A stretch of DNA of 15,161 nt from Clostridiales bacterium (lineage in GTDB: Bacteria; Bacillota; Clostridia; Peptostreptococcales; BM714). Positions 6,910 to 13,656 of this stretch are shown here, piece after piece. The stretch lies in NCBI GenBank assembly GCA_002869095.1, contig PKTO01000244.1:1-15161 (forward strand), in the 5' to 3' direction. A program made the position numbers and the translations under genes. Under the pieces are notes generated by a model. That model was given only the letters and a program-made list of their open reading frames with translations. It had not been told where the DNA came from and did not search any database. How positions within the stretch are numbered: the stretch's first letter is position 1; the number at the start of each line of letters is the position of its first letter.

Positions 6910-7945
6910 TATTTTTGTTTTTTCAATGCTTCCGTGGGCTTCGAAGCTTTTGCATCGAAGCCATATGCTGTCCAAATATTTTGCAAAAAACGGCATGAAC
7001 GTGTACCATGTCGAAAAGGTCAATTCCTTTAATCCCTTAAAGCTTGGTAGATATGAATTGGACAGGGGCCAAGTGTCCGTCCTGAAAATATACGGACTCC
7101 CGTATTTCAAGGGAGTGTCGAAATGGGTTTTCAGAGCCAACGACCGTTTCATAAACAGCGCCCTCAAGGCTTTTCTTGAAAACGAGAACATTTTAAAAGC
7201 CTCGGCTGTCCTGTCCACTCCGCACTGGTCTTTTTCCGCAGGGAGAGTGGAGAATTTTAAAAACGGCATTTTCTATGACATAAGCGACGACTATATCGCT
7301 TTTGCCGGGAACGCCAAATGGAAGAGGCTGCTTTCGGAATATGAAAAGCATGCGGTGGAAATTTCGGTCAAGGTTTTCGCTACGGCCCTGCCGCTGTTGG
7401 GAAAAACAGGAGGCAAAGGAATTTTGATTGAAAACGGGGTCGATCTGGACAGTTTTGAAACTGCTGAAAAAATCGAATTCGAGACAGAAGGAAAGGTGAT
7501 AGGCTTCATAGGAGGGCTGTATTCATGGATCGACTATGAACTCGTCCTGAAGGTTGCAAAGGCCAACAAAGGCGACTTGATCGTGCTTGTCGGGCCGACC
7601 GATTCCAAAGATGAAATGGACAGGCTTTCAAGCCTTGAAAACGTTTTGTATCTCGGGCCGGTAGACAAGAATGAAATACAGGACTATTACGCATCCTTCG
7701 ACATTGGGATAATACCGTTTCTGCCTGAAAGCGAGTATCCAAGGCTTAAAACGGTAAATTCGAACAAGGTTTACCAATATCTTTATTTTGGATACCCTGT
7801 CGTGTCAACCAGGTTCAAGCAGGTGGAAAAGCTGCGCGACACGATTCTTGTCTCAGACAGCCATGAGCAGTTTTTGGCCAACATAGAAGTTGCAAAGAAA
7901 GAAGCCGGAGAATGCGGAGTGGACCTGGAATCGATTTCATGGTAA
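6902..7945 (+). CDS. GT-B glycosyltransferase (TuaH-like), likely truncated by a nonsense mutation
   Basis: The protein has 347 residues from the ATG at 6902, which has AGAAGAGG 7 bases upstream; an in-frame TTG at 6896 is too close to that site. The C-terminal Rossmann domain begins at about 197 (KVIGFIGGLYSWIDYELV), followed by the donor-site-like segment PRLKTVNSNKVYQYLYFGYPVVST (280-303), equivalent to the P-x-K-x-x-E-Y of related GT4 enzymes. YDISDDYIAF (125-134) and the GxxSWIDYEL stretch resemble the teichuronic-acid glycosyltransferase TuaH. It probably transfers a sugar from a nucleotide donor to the lipid-linked repeat at the membrane's inner face. The protein ends ...ESISW at TAA 7943-7945, but the following ten codons in frame look like the missing C-terminus (see findings). 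Confidence 0.87.
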   Translation: MNDIFVFSMLPWASKLLHRSHMLSKYFAKNGMNVYHVEKVNSFNPLKLGRYELDRGQVSVLKIYGLPYFKGVSKWVFRANDRFINSALKAFLENENILKASAVLSTPHWSFSAGRVENFKNGIFYDISDDYIAFAGNAKWKRLLSEYEKHAVEISVKVFATALPLLGKTGGKGILIENGVDLDSFETAEKIEFETEGKVIGFIGGLYSWIDYELVLKVAKANKGDLIVLVGPTDSKDEMDRLSSLENVLYLGPVDKNEIQDYYASFDIGIIPFLPESEYPRLKTVNSNKVYQYLYFGYPVVSTRFKQVEKLRDTILVSDSHEQFLANIEVAKKEAGECGVDLESISW

Positions 7946-7978
7946 AACAAGGCGATCGAAATGATGAAGTATTTTTAA
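7946..7978 (+). other. In-frame post-stop extension of the preceding glycosyltransferase
   Basis: Immediately after TAA 7943-7945 the same frame reads NKAIEMMKYF and then TAA (7976-7978). Joined to the upstream ESISW, it gives SW-x-NKAIEMMKYF, a typical glycosyltransferase C-terminus (SWENR... pattern). Only one base separates TAA from GAA (Glu). The next gene's ribosome site starts directly after the second stop, which fits this being the ancestral gene end. Confidence 0.55.
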
Positions 7979-7991
7979 GGGGAGATATTCT

Positions 7992-9131
7992 GTGAGTGAA
8001 ATTCGCGTATTGCATTTAATAAGCGGTGGAGACACAGGCGGTGCGAGAACCCATGTGATGAATTTAATAAACGGACTTTCCGGCAAGGTTTTTGTTCTTC
8101 TTGTAACACTCATGGAATCGGATTTTACGGAAGACGCAAAAAAACTGAAGCTGCCCCTTACGGTCCTCAACCAGAAGTCGAGATTCGACTTCAGCGTGAC
8201 AGGAAGCATAGGGGATCTTATTGTGGAAAACAAAATCAACCTGATCCATGTCCATGGAGCCAGGGCGAATTTCATCTCCACATTCGTAAAAAGGAAATTT
8301 CCGGATATTCCTATTGTCACGACCGTACACAGCGATTATTTGCTCGACGACTACAGAGGCGGAAAGGCCGCGTCCTGTGTTTTCAGAAAAATAAATGCCA
8401 ACTCATTGAAGAAGATGGATTACTATATAGGCGTTTCAAATAGCTTCAAGGAAATGCTTTTAAGCAGGAAGGTCGGAAAGGATGAGAATGTTTTTTCTGT
8501 ATACAACGGATTGGATTTCGAGGAGAAAACGGATATCGCAAGGGACAAGGAAGAATTCCTTGACGATTACGGAATCGAAAAAGGGGAAGAACTCATATAT
8601 GCCGGAATAATGGGCAGGCTCGACACGGTCAAGAACCACAAGCTGTTTGTCGAAGTTGCCAGTGAGGTCCTGAAAACGCACAAGAACTACAGATTCCTTC
8701 TTGCAGGAGACGGAGTGCTGAAAGGCCAACTGGAAAAGCTTGCCGAGGCATACGGCATATCGGACAAGGTTCATTTTTTGGGGTTTGTGGAAAAGCCATA
8801 CGAGTTCTACAATGCCATAGACATAAACCTGCTCACATCGCTCAGCGAATCCTTCCCCTACGCCATGCTTGAAGGCGCGAGAATGAAAAAGCCGATAGTG
8901 ACAAGCAATGTCGGCGGAGTCGAGCTTGTGGTGGAAAACGGAAGGACCGGATACATAGTCGAAAGCTTTGAAGCAGGTGAATTCGCCCGAAGAGTCATAA
9001 TGCTCGGGGACGAGTCTTTGAGGGAAAAAATGGGCAAGGCTATTTTCGAGACGGTCAAAGAGAATTTTTCGATGAAGCAATTCGTAGAGAACCACATAGA
9101 GATATACCATAAAATTTTGGAGGAAAGGTAA
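7992..9131 (+). CDS. GT4-family glycosyltransferase
   Basis: The protein has 379 residues from a GTG at 7992 with AGGGGAG about 7 bases upstream. The N-terminal domain (PF13439-type) opens with VLHLISGGDTGGARTHVMNL, the glycine loop and histidine typical of GT4 enzymes. Residues 83-113 (NLIHVHGARANFIS...IVTTVHSDY) carry the conserved HxHG and TVH elements. The C-terminal domain (PF00534) has GRLDTVKNH (208-216) and the EX7E signature ESFPYAMLE (286-294), binding the nucleotide-sugar donor. All expected catalytic elements are present. Sugar and acceptor are not predictable; the context suggests assembly of the wall polysaccharide repeat. The next gene starts on the base after the stop codon. 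Confidence 0.95.
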   Translation: MSEIRVLHLISGGDTGGARTHVMNLINGLSGKVFVLLVTLMESDFTEDAKKLKLPLTVLNQKSRFDFSVTGSIGDLIVENKINLIHVHGARANFISTFVKRKFPDIPIVTTVHSDYLLDDYRGGKAASCVFRKINANSLKKMDYYIGVSNSFKEMLLSRKVGKDENVFSVYNGLDFEEKTDIARDKEEFLDDYGIEKGEELIYAGIMGRLDTVKNHKLFVEVASEVLKTHKNYRFLLAGDGVLKGQLEKLAEAYGISDKVHFLGFVEKPYEFYNAIDINLLTSLSESFPYAMLEGARMKKPIVTSNVGGVELVVENGRTGYIVESFEAGEFARRVIMLGDESLREKMGKAIFETVKENFSMKQFVENHIEIYHKILEER

Positions 9132-9632
9132 ATGAGGGTTATTGACGAAAAGGGAAGGCTTTTTGGAACCATAAACATAATTGATCTGTTGGTTCTTGCA
9201 ATGGTTGCGCTTGCGGTGATTTTGTTTGCCGGAAGAATGTTTCCGGGGAAAGAGGCCGGGGACGGCGGGATTCAAAGGTCAATGGAATATACGGTCAAGG
9301 TCGAAGAGGTGTCGAAGTACACCGTTGACGAGGCCAACGTGGGCGATGCTGTGTTCGACTATGAAACCGGTTCGAACATAGGAGTCATATCCGGCGTAAG
9401 CCACCATCCCCACACGGAGTATGTCGTGGACAAAAACAACGAGGCTGTCGCCATCGATTCTTTGGACAAGTACGACCTTTTCATCACAATAAAGGCTGAT
9501 TTCATTGAAACCGACAAAAGCTTGATGGTCGGCGACATGATTGCGGCCGTAGGAAGAAAGGTTCTCGTCTACAACAAGTATCTGTTCGTGGAAGGAAAAA
9601 TCTATTCAAGGGACAGTGATTTGGATGAATGA
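9132..9632 (+). CDS. DUF4330-type single-pass membrane protein
   Basis: The protein has 166 residues. The ATG directly follows the previous stop and has GGAGG 8 bases upstream. The N-terminus VIDEKGRLFGTINIIDLLVL followed by a single hydrophobic segment (about 15-36) is the characteristic opening of DUF4330 proteins (PF14221). After a short linker comes a beta-rich extracytoplasmic domain: VKVEEVSKYTVDEANVGDAVFD, a glycine turn (SNIGVISGV), YDLFITIKADFIE, MVGDMIAAVGRKV, YLFVEGKIYS. The function of DUF4330 is not known. Its place among sugar-polymer genes suggests a role at the outer face of the membrane. It is the best family match of four similarly built proteins in this cluster. It overlaps the next gene by 8 bases. 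Confidence 0.85.
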   Translation: MRVIDEKGRLFGTINIIDLLVLAMVALAVILFAGRMFPGKEAGDGGIQRSMEYTVKVEEVSKYTVDEANVGDAVFDYETGSNIGVISGVSHHPHTEYVVDKNNEAVAIDSLDKYDLFITIKADFIETDKSLMVGDMIAAVGRKVLVYNKYLFVEGKIYSRDSDLDE

Positions 9633-9876
9633 CATAAGCGGGTCGAGCGTCTTCTGCCGTAAAATGAAAAAAATTGCAGAGTTTTTCAGGCAAAGCGTTG
9701 CGGGAAGGCTTTTGAGCTGGAAATTTTACGAATTGGATTTTTTCTCAAAACCGATTGTGCAGGTTCAAAATTTTACCGAAACAAGCTTGGCTGTGAAATA
9801 TTTGAGTGAAAGTTTTTTTTACAGGCAAATGCAACTTATTTTCGAAGAGGAGAAAAGCCGGAATGATAAAAAATAA
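9625..9876 (+). CDS. Unrecognised 83-residue protein, possible remnant of a Wzy/ligase N-terminus
   Basis: An intact frame runs from ATG 9625 (AGGGA 11 bases upstream; a GTG at 9616 is also possible) to TAA 9874-9876, overlapping both neighbours, which argues that it is translated. There is no signal peptide or membrane segment. It consists of amphipathic, aromatic and basic helices (KKIAEFFRQSVAGRLLSW..., SLAVKYLSESFFYRQMQLIFEEE). The first residues, SGSSVFCRKM, align without gaps to SKTGKIIYKM near the N-terminus of the ligase-type protein encoded at 10671, and such helices commonly precede the membrane domain in clostridial O-antigen-ligase-family proteins. It may therefore be the leftover N-terminus of a deleted third Wzy-type gene, or a small cytoplasmic membrane-associated partner. 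I do not recognise a family. Confidence 0.6.
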   Translation: MNDISGSSVFCRKMKKIAEFFRQSVAGRLLSWKFYELDFFSKPIVQVQNFTETSLAVKYLSESFFYRQMQLIFEEEKSRNDKK

Positions 9877-10270
9877 GATGGGAATAATTCTCTTGCTGAT
9901 TGTTGTTGTTTTCGGTTCTGCCGTTCTTTACAATATTTACGAGGGAAGGGATTTGGATTTAAGCGGCAAGGCGGAAACGGTTTCTGTGTCGGTCGTATAT
10001 GAAGGTCCGGTTGAAATCGGGAAAGCGGCCATTGAGGGGCAGCCCGTTTTCAAAAGCGGCATAGAAAGCGAAGGAAGGATTGTTTCGGTAGAAAAAGCGG
10101 GAGATTCCTACAGGATCATTGCCAGCATTCCCGTCACAAAAAGCGGCCCCTATATGAAATTCGGATCGCAAAGCGTAAAAATGGGAAACGCCTTCGTGCT
10201 TGAGGGTCAAGAGTTTTACTTCGAAGGATATATCGCATTGATCGAGGCGGGTGTTGAAAATGAAGGGTAA
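9863..10270 (+). CDS. Small single-pass membrane protein with DUF4330-like extracytoplasmic domain (copy 2)
   Basis: The protein has 135 residues from the ATG at 9863, with GAGGAG 10 bases upstream; a longer GTG-initiated frame at 9806 would add a non-matching, charged extension. One hydrophobic segment at about 6-24 follows a short basic N-terminus, so the rest is probably outside. The domain reads VSVSVVYEGPVEIGKAAIEGQPVF, then EGRIVSVEKAGDSYRIIASIPV, then KFGSQSVKMGNAFVLEGQEFYFEGYIALIE. The order V-x-V / G-x-x-V / G-x-I / hydrophobic strand / (V)G-x-x-V / G-x-I parallels the DUF4330-type protein at 9132, but overall identity is low and the family assignment is inference. It overlaps the next gene, of identical length, by 11 bases. 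Confidence 0.8.
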   Translation: MIKNKMGIILLLIVVVFGSAVLYNIYEGRDLDLSGKAETVSVSVVYEGPVEIGKAAIEGQPVFKSGIESEGRIVSVEKAGDSYRIIASIPVTKSGPYMKFGSQSVKMGNAFVLEGQEFYFEGYIALIEAGVENEG

Positions 10271-10667
10271 ATGGGCTTTGATTGACATTGTCACGCTGGT
10301 CCTGCTTCTCATCATGGCGGGAGCTGTTGTTAAAGAGGTTGTCGAGGTGTCAAAGATAAACCTTTCGCCAAAGGAGACGGTCGAGGTCAGCTTCGTAGGC
10401 CTCTATGGCGGAAAGGAAATAGATGTGGACGAATCCTTCGAGGGAAGCCGGTTGTCTCACGACAAGGATTGGCTTTCCGCTTCGATTGTTTCCGTTGAGA
10501 ATGCCGATGGCGGCACAACCTTCGCAATTTCGGGAAGCGGCATTAAAAAATCCGGAGAAACATTCATAGGAAATCAGGTTCTTAAAGTCGGAAAAGAGTT
10601 TATGCTTGAAACCGAAAGGCTGAAAATACCAATCACCATTTTGGAGATTGAAAAGACAGGTGAGTAG
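10260..10667 (+). CDS. Small single-pass membrane protein with DUF4330-like extracytoplasmic domain (copy 3)
   Basis: The protein has 135 residues. The ATG at 10260 has GGCGGG about 9 bases upstream; a GTG at 10251 abuts that site and is less likely. The N-terminus KWALIDIVTLVLLL is like the IDLLVL opening of DUF4330 proteins, with one membrane segment (about 6-26). The outer domain begins VEVSFVGLYGGKEI and contains SASIVSVENADGGTTFAISGSGIKKSG and NQVLKVGKEFMLETERLKI. The G-(S/N)-Q-x-(V/L)-K-x-G-x-x-F-x-L-E stretch is shared with the preceding gene (GSQSVKMGNAFVLE versus GNQVLKVGKEFMLE), so these two look like tandem paralogues. Only 3 bp separate it from the following ligase-type gene. Confidence 0.8.
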   Translation: MKGKWALIDIVTLVLLLIMAGAVVKEVVEVSKINLSPKETVEVSFVGLYGGKEIDVDESFEGSRLSHDKDWLSASIVSVENADGGTTFAISGSGIKKSGETFIGNQVLKVGKEFMLETERLKIPITILEIEKTGE

Positions 10668-10670
10668 ACA

Positions 10671-11969
10671 TTGCCGGATTCATTCGAAAGCAAGACCGGA
10701 AAAATCATTTATAAAATGGAATGCAATTGGGCAAAAATGATTTCCAAGGCATTTGCAAGGTCGCCTTTTGGCGGAATAAAGCAAATGCCATATTACGACA
10801 GCATAACGCTTTTGCCTCTGTTCTATATATTCTTCGACTACCTGTTCAGGTTTTCGGGAGGGAATGCTCTGCTTGTGCAGCTATGGGACGAGCTGGCCCT
10901 GATATTCTTTATTTCTTTGATCGCATTTGACTTTGATTCCCGCCATCTTCCGAAATGGTGGAAGGTTCCGACGGCATTGTTTTTTCTATCGGGAATTGCA
11001 GGCATTGCAGCTTCCGGATATTTTGGAAGAAGCACGCTGGACGGATACAGGCTGATTTATCAGCCGATTTTGTGGGGGATTTATTTTATCCGCATATTCA
11101 GCAAAGAGGAGTCGAGAAAAAAGGCGATCGACATATTGATCATTACAGGAACATTCATATCGCTGCACGCGATAGCGCAGATTGTATTCAAGGTTCCCAT
11201 GCAGGGCAACTGGGTTGACACAACCGATGTCATTTCGCTCAGGGCATTTTCCGTATTGGGAAGCCCCAACAGCCTGGGCTCGATTCTCATAATGCATATA
11301 GGGTTTTTGGCCGGCCTGATTTGGGCCGAAAAGGACAAGGGGAAAAAGGCGGTTTATGTTTTCTGCGAGCTTACCGCACTTGCCGCACTGTACTTCACAT
11401 ACTCACGGGGAGCGGTGCTGGCGCTTGCAGGAGCCGCAGTGATTATTCTTCTTGTGAAAAACAGGAGGCTGCTTTTGTATCTGTCCTTTGCGGGGACGGG
11501 TCTATTGCTCCTGGTCGACAAGGGGGCATACAGATTCTACAATCTGGTAAGCCCGGACACCATAAGCAACATGCTTAAAGACGGGCGTTTGTCCAAGTGG
11601 GCCTATGCCTTGGGCGAATTCATCAAGAATCCGGCTTTCGGCAAGGGCTATGGACAATTCGGCGGATCGATTGCCATCAAGTATGGAATAACTGATTTTT
11701 ACACCGACAACTTTTATCTGAAGACACTGGTTGAAAACGGTTTGTTCGGATTAGTGGCATTTCTGCTGTTTGCCGGTTATTTCATATATAAATTTGCGGG
11801 CGAAAGCGACAACAGGATCCAAATGGGAATATCGATAGCCTTGATCGCATTTTTGCTTCACAATTTTGTCGACAATCTTTACGGAATTCCGGTTCTGACA
11901 TTTTATTACTATATATATTTCGCCATGGGAATCAGCTTGATAAAACATGCGCCAAAGGAAGTGGCTTAG
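10671..11969 (+). CDS. O-antigen ligase/Wzy-type membrane protein (first copy)
   Basis: The protein has 432 residues from a TTG at 10671, which has AGGTGAG 6 bases upstream; the next in-frame ATG at 10716 has no ribosome site. A cytoplasmic amphipathic stretch of about 40 residues precedes about ten or eleven membrane segments. YSRGAVLALAGA (from 244) is the conserved Y-S-R-G of the Wzy_C family (PF04932), followed by the large outer loop with GKGYGQFGG (from about 324) and FYTDNFYLKTLVENGLFGL. Members either polymerise lipid-linked repeats or ligate finished glycans to an acceptor. The position usually occupied by His in ligases (THN) is TDN here, which may favour polymerase activity (inference). 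It sits between two small anchored proteins with near-zero spacing. Confidence 0.9.
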   Translation: MPDSFESKTGKIIYKMECNWAKMISKAFARSPFGGIKQMPYYDSITLLPLFYIFFDYLFRFSGGNALLVQLWDELALIFFISLIAFDFDSRHLPKWWKVPTALFFLSGIAGIAASGYFGRSTLDGYRLIYQPILWGIYFIRIFSKEESRKKAIDILIITGTFISLHAIAQIVFKVPMQGNWVDTTDVISLRAFSVLGSPNSLGSILIMHIGFLAGLIWAEKDKGKKAVYVFCELTALAALYFTYSRGAVLALAGAAVIILLVKNRRLLLYLSFAGTGLLLLVDKGAYRFYNLVSPDTISNMLKDGRLSKWAYALGEFIKNPAFGKGYGQFGGSIAIKYGITDFYTDNFYLKTLVENGLFGLVAFLLFAGYFIYKFAGESDNRIQMGISIALIAFLLHNFVDNLYGIPVLTFYYYIYFAMGISLIKHAPKEVA

Positions 11970-12437
11970 ATGAAAAATTGGAAAAAAGCAATTATGGCAA
12001 TCCTTGTGCTGGGCATTTTATACTCGTCTTTCGTATACATTCAGAAGTCCAAAAGCGACGAAGCGGGCAAGGAGATAGCCTTCGTGGATCTGGAAATCAC
12101 TTTTTTGGTTGAGGAAGTTGAAAACAATGCTTCGGACTACATTTTTCCGGGAGAAATTGTCGTGGACCACGAAAACGGATTGGAATTCGGCAAAATCAAG
12201 GACCATGTCCTTGCAAGCCATCGCGAAACCATAATGGACAGCGAGGAGCCTGCCATAGTGTCTTTCCCGGCAAAGAGCGATTTGTATTTGACCATAGAAG
12301 CGAGAGCGACCGAATTGAACGACTCATACGTAGTGGCTGCCAAGAAATTGGCCATCGGAAAGAAGATTGCGCTCTACAGCAAGGACTATGCCTGCTACGG
12401 CACTATTATAGGAATAGAGGAAACATACAATGATTGA
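11970..12437 (+). CDS. Small single-pass membrane protein with DUF4330-like extracytoplasmic domain (copy 4)
   Basis: The protein has 155 residues. The ATG directly follows the upstream stop and has AAAGGAAG 8 bases before it. One hydrophobic segment at about 7-25 follows MKNWKK, so the C-terminal domain is predicted outside. The sequence DLEITFLVEEVENNASDYIFPGEIVVDHENGLEFGKIKDHV, SDLYLTIEARATELNDSYVV, KLAIGKKIALYSKDYACYGTIIGIE parallels the protein encoded at 9132 (DLFITIKADFIE, AAVGRKVLVYNKYLFVEGKIYS) in order and spacing, so I group it with DUF4330-type proteins although it is divergent. A single Cys lies in the last strand. It overlaps the following ligase-type gene by 8 bases. Confidence 0.8.
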   Translation: MKNWKKAIMAILVLGILYSSFVYIQKSKSDEAGKEIAFVDLEITFLVEEVENNASDYIFPGEIVVDHENGLEFGKIKDHVLASHRETIMDSEEPAIVSFPAKSDLYLTIEARATELNDSYVVAAKKLAIGKKIALYSKDYACYGTIIGIEETYND

Positions 12438-13623
12438 GAAAATCAAAATGGAAAAGGCGTTTGTTTATGCCGGCGCGCTAATTTTTCCGATTGCAAACGC
12501 CAAGGTCTCAAGCCTTGTGTTTTTGCTTGCTTTCCTGACATGGGCAGGCAAAAAAATATTTGGAGGAAAGCCCGTTTCAATTTCAACACTCGACATTTCC
12601 GCAATAGCCTTCTTTTTTGTAAACGTTGTGGGCAGCCTCTTCTCCTATGACCCGGTTTCCTGCTTCAAGCAGCTTGTAATGCTGTCTTCATTGATAGGGG
12701 CGTACTTTGTTATTTCAAACGAATTCGACAAGGGCGAAATCCGGGTTTTGCTCATGTTCATATTTTTTTCATCCGCAATCCCGGTTCTGTACGGATATTA
12801 CCAGTCGGGGGCTTCCGCCGGCAATCAGGACCTGTGGATAGACAGGTCGATAAACCCCGATCTGGAGACGAGAATATATTCGTTTTTTACAAATCCAAAC
12901 ATATACGGGGAATACCTTGTAAACACATTTTTCATAGGACTTGCGCTCATTGCAAGCAACAAGACAAAAATAGGCAAATTTCTGCTCGCCCTCCTGTGCA
13001 TAGCCATAACGCATCAGATCGTTCTCACATATTCGAGAGGGGCATGGATAACATACGCCGCAGGGCTGGGTATATTCCTTTTCGCATACAATTGGAAATT
13101 CATAGCGGCATTCGTCCCTCTGGGGATTGCCGGAGCGGCATTTTCACCTCCGGTGGTAAGACAAAGGCTTGCAAGCATATTGAGCGGGTTTCAGGATTCA
13201 TCCTTCTACTACAGGGTTGAAATATGGAAAAACGCTTTCGAAATGGTCAAGGACTACGGATTGACCGGCTTGGGATACGGATACCAGTCTTTTCACCAAT
13301 ACTATGCCCACTACAAAATGCCGGGTTACAATGCCACCCATTCCCACAATCTGTACTTGCAGGTGTGGCTCGAGTCGGGAATCGTGGGATTTGTCCTGTT
13401 CATGTACATGGCGGCAAGTTCGGTTTTTTATAACGTGAGAGCAATAACGAAGACCGGCATCAGGGGAAGCTTCAAGGAATTGACTTCCCTGACAATCATA
13501 TTTGCAATACTTTTGCACGGACTCATAGACTATACGCTGTTCGACTACAGGGTTTGCTTCCAATTTTGGCTTGCGCTTTCTTTGACGGCCTTCGCCTCCA
13601 AAGAAAAGAGGCTTGGCAGGTAG
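12430..13623 (+). CDS. O-antigen ligase/Wzy-type membrane protein (second copy)
   Basis: The protein has 397 residues. The ATG has GAGGA 8 bases upstream within the preceding gene. About eleven hydrophobic segments are visible and, unlike the copy at 10671, almost no cytoplasmic N-terminal extension. LTYSRGAWITYAAGLG (around 199-214) is the conserved Wzy_C core, and the large outer loop carries LTGLGYGYQSFHQYY and ATHSHNLYLQVWLESGIVGF (HSHN from about 304), the His-containing form typical of WaaL-like ligases and of TuaE-type proteins. The HGLIDYTLFD segment near the end is also family-typical. It may be the ligase joining the polymer to peptidoglycan or another acceptor, or the polymerase; sequence alone cannot decide. 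Confidence 0.92.
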   Translation: MIEKIKMEKAFVYAGALIFPIANAKVSSLVFLLAFLTWAGKKIFGGKPVSISTLDISAIAFFFVNVVGSLFSYDPVSCFKQLVMLSSLIGAYFVISNEFDKGEIRVLLMFIFFSSAIPVLYGYYQSGASAGNQDLWIDRSINPDLETRIYSFFTNPNIYGEYLVNTFFIGLALIASNKTKIGKFLLALLCIAITHQIVLTYSRGAWITYAAGLGIFLFAYNWKFIAAFVPLGIAGAAFSPPVVRQRLASILSGFQDSSFYYRVEIWKNAFEMVKDYGLTGLGYGYQSFHQYYAHYKMPGYNATHSHNLYLQVWLESGIVGFVLFMYMAASSVFYNVRAITKTGIRGSFKELTSLTIIFAILLHGLIDYTLFDYRVCFQFWLALSLTAFASKEKRLGR

Positions 13624-13656
13624 GATTTTAAAGAACGAATACAAGGTGGGAATTTT

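Noticed and set aside
8460..9275. A 271-codon minus-strand open frame opposite the GT4 glycosyltransferase.
   Set aside because: The plus strand carries all GT4 motifs; the antisense frame has no ribosome site, is Cys/His/Phe-rich without family features and crosses two genes.
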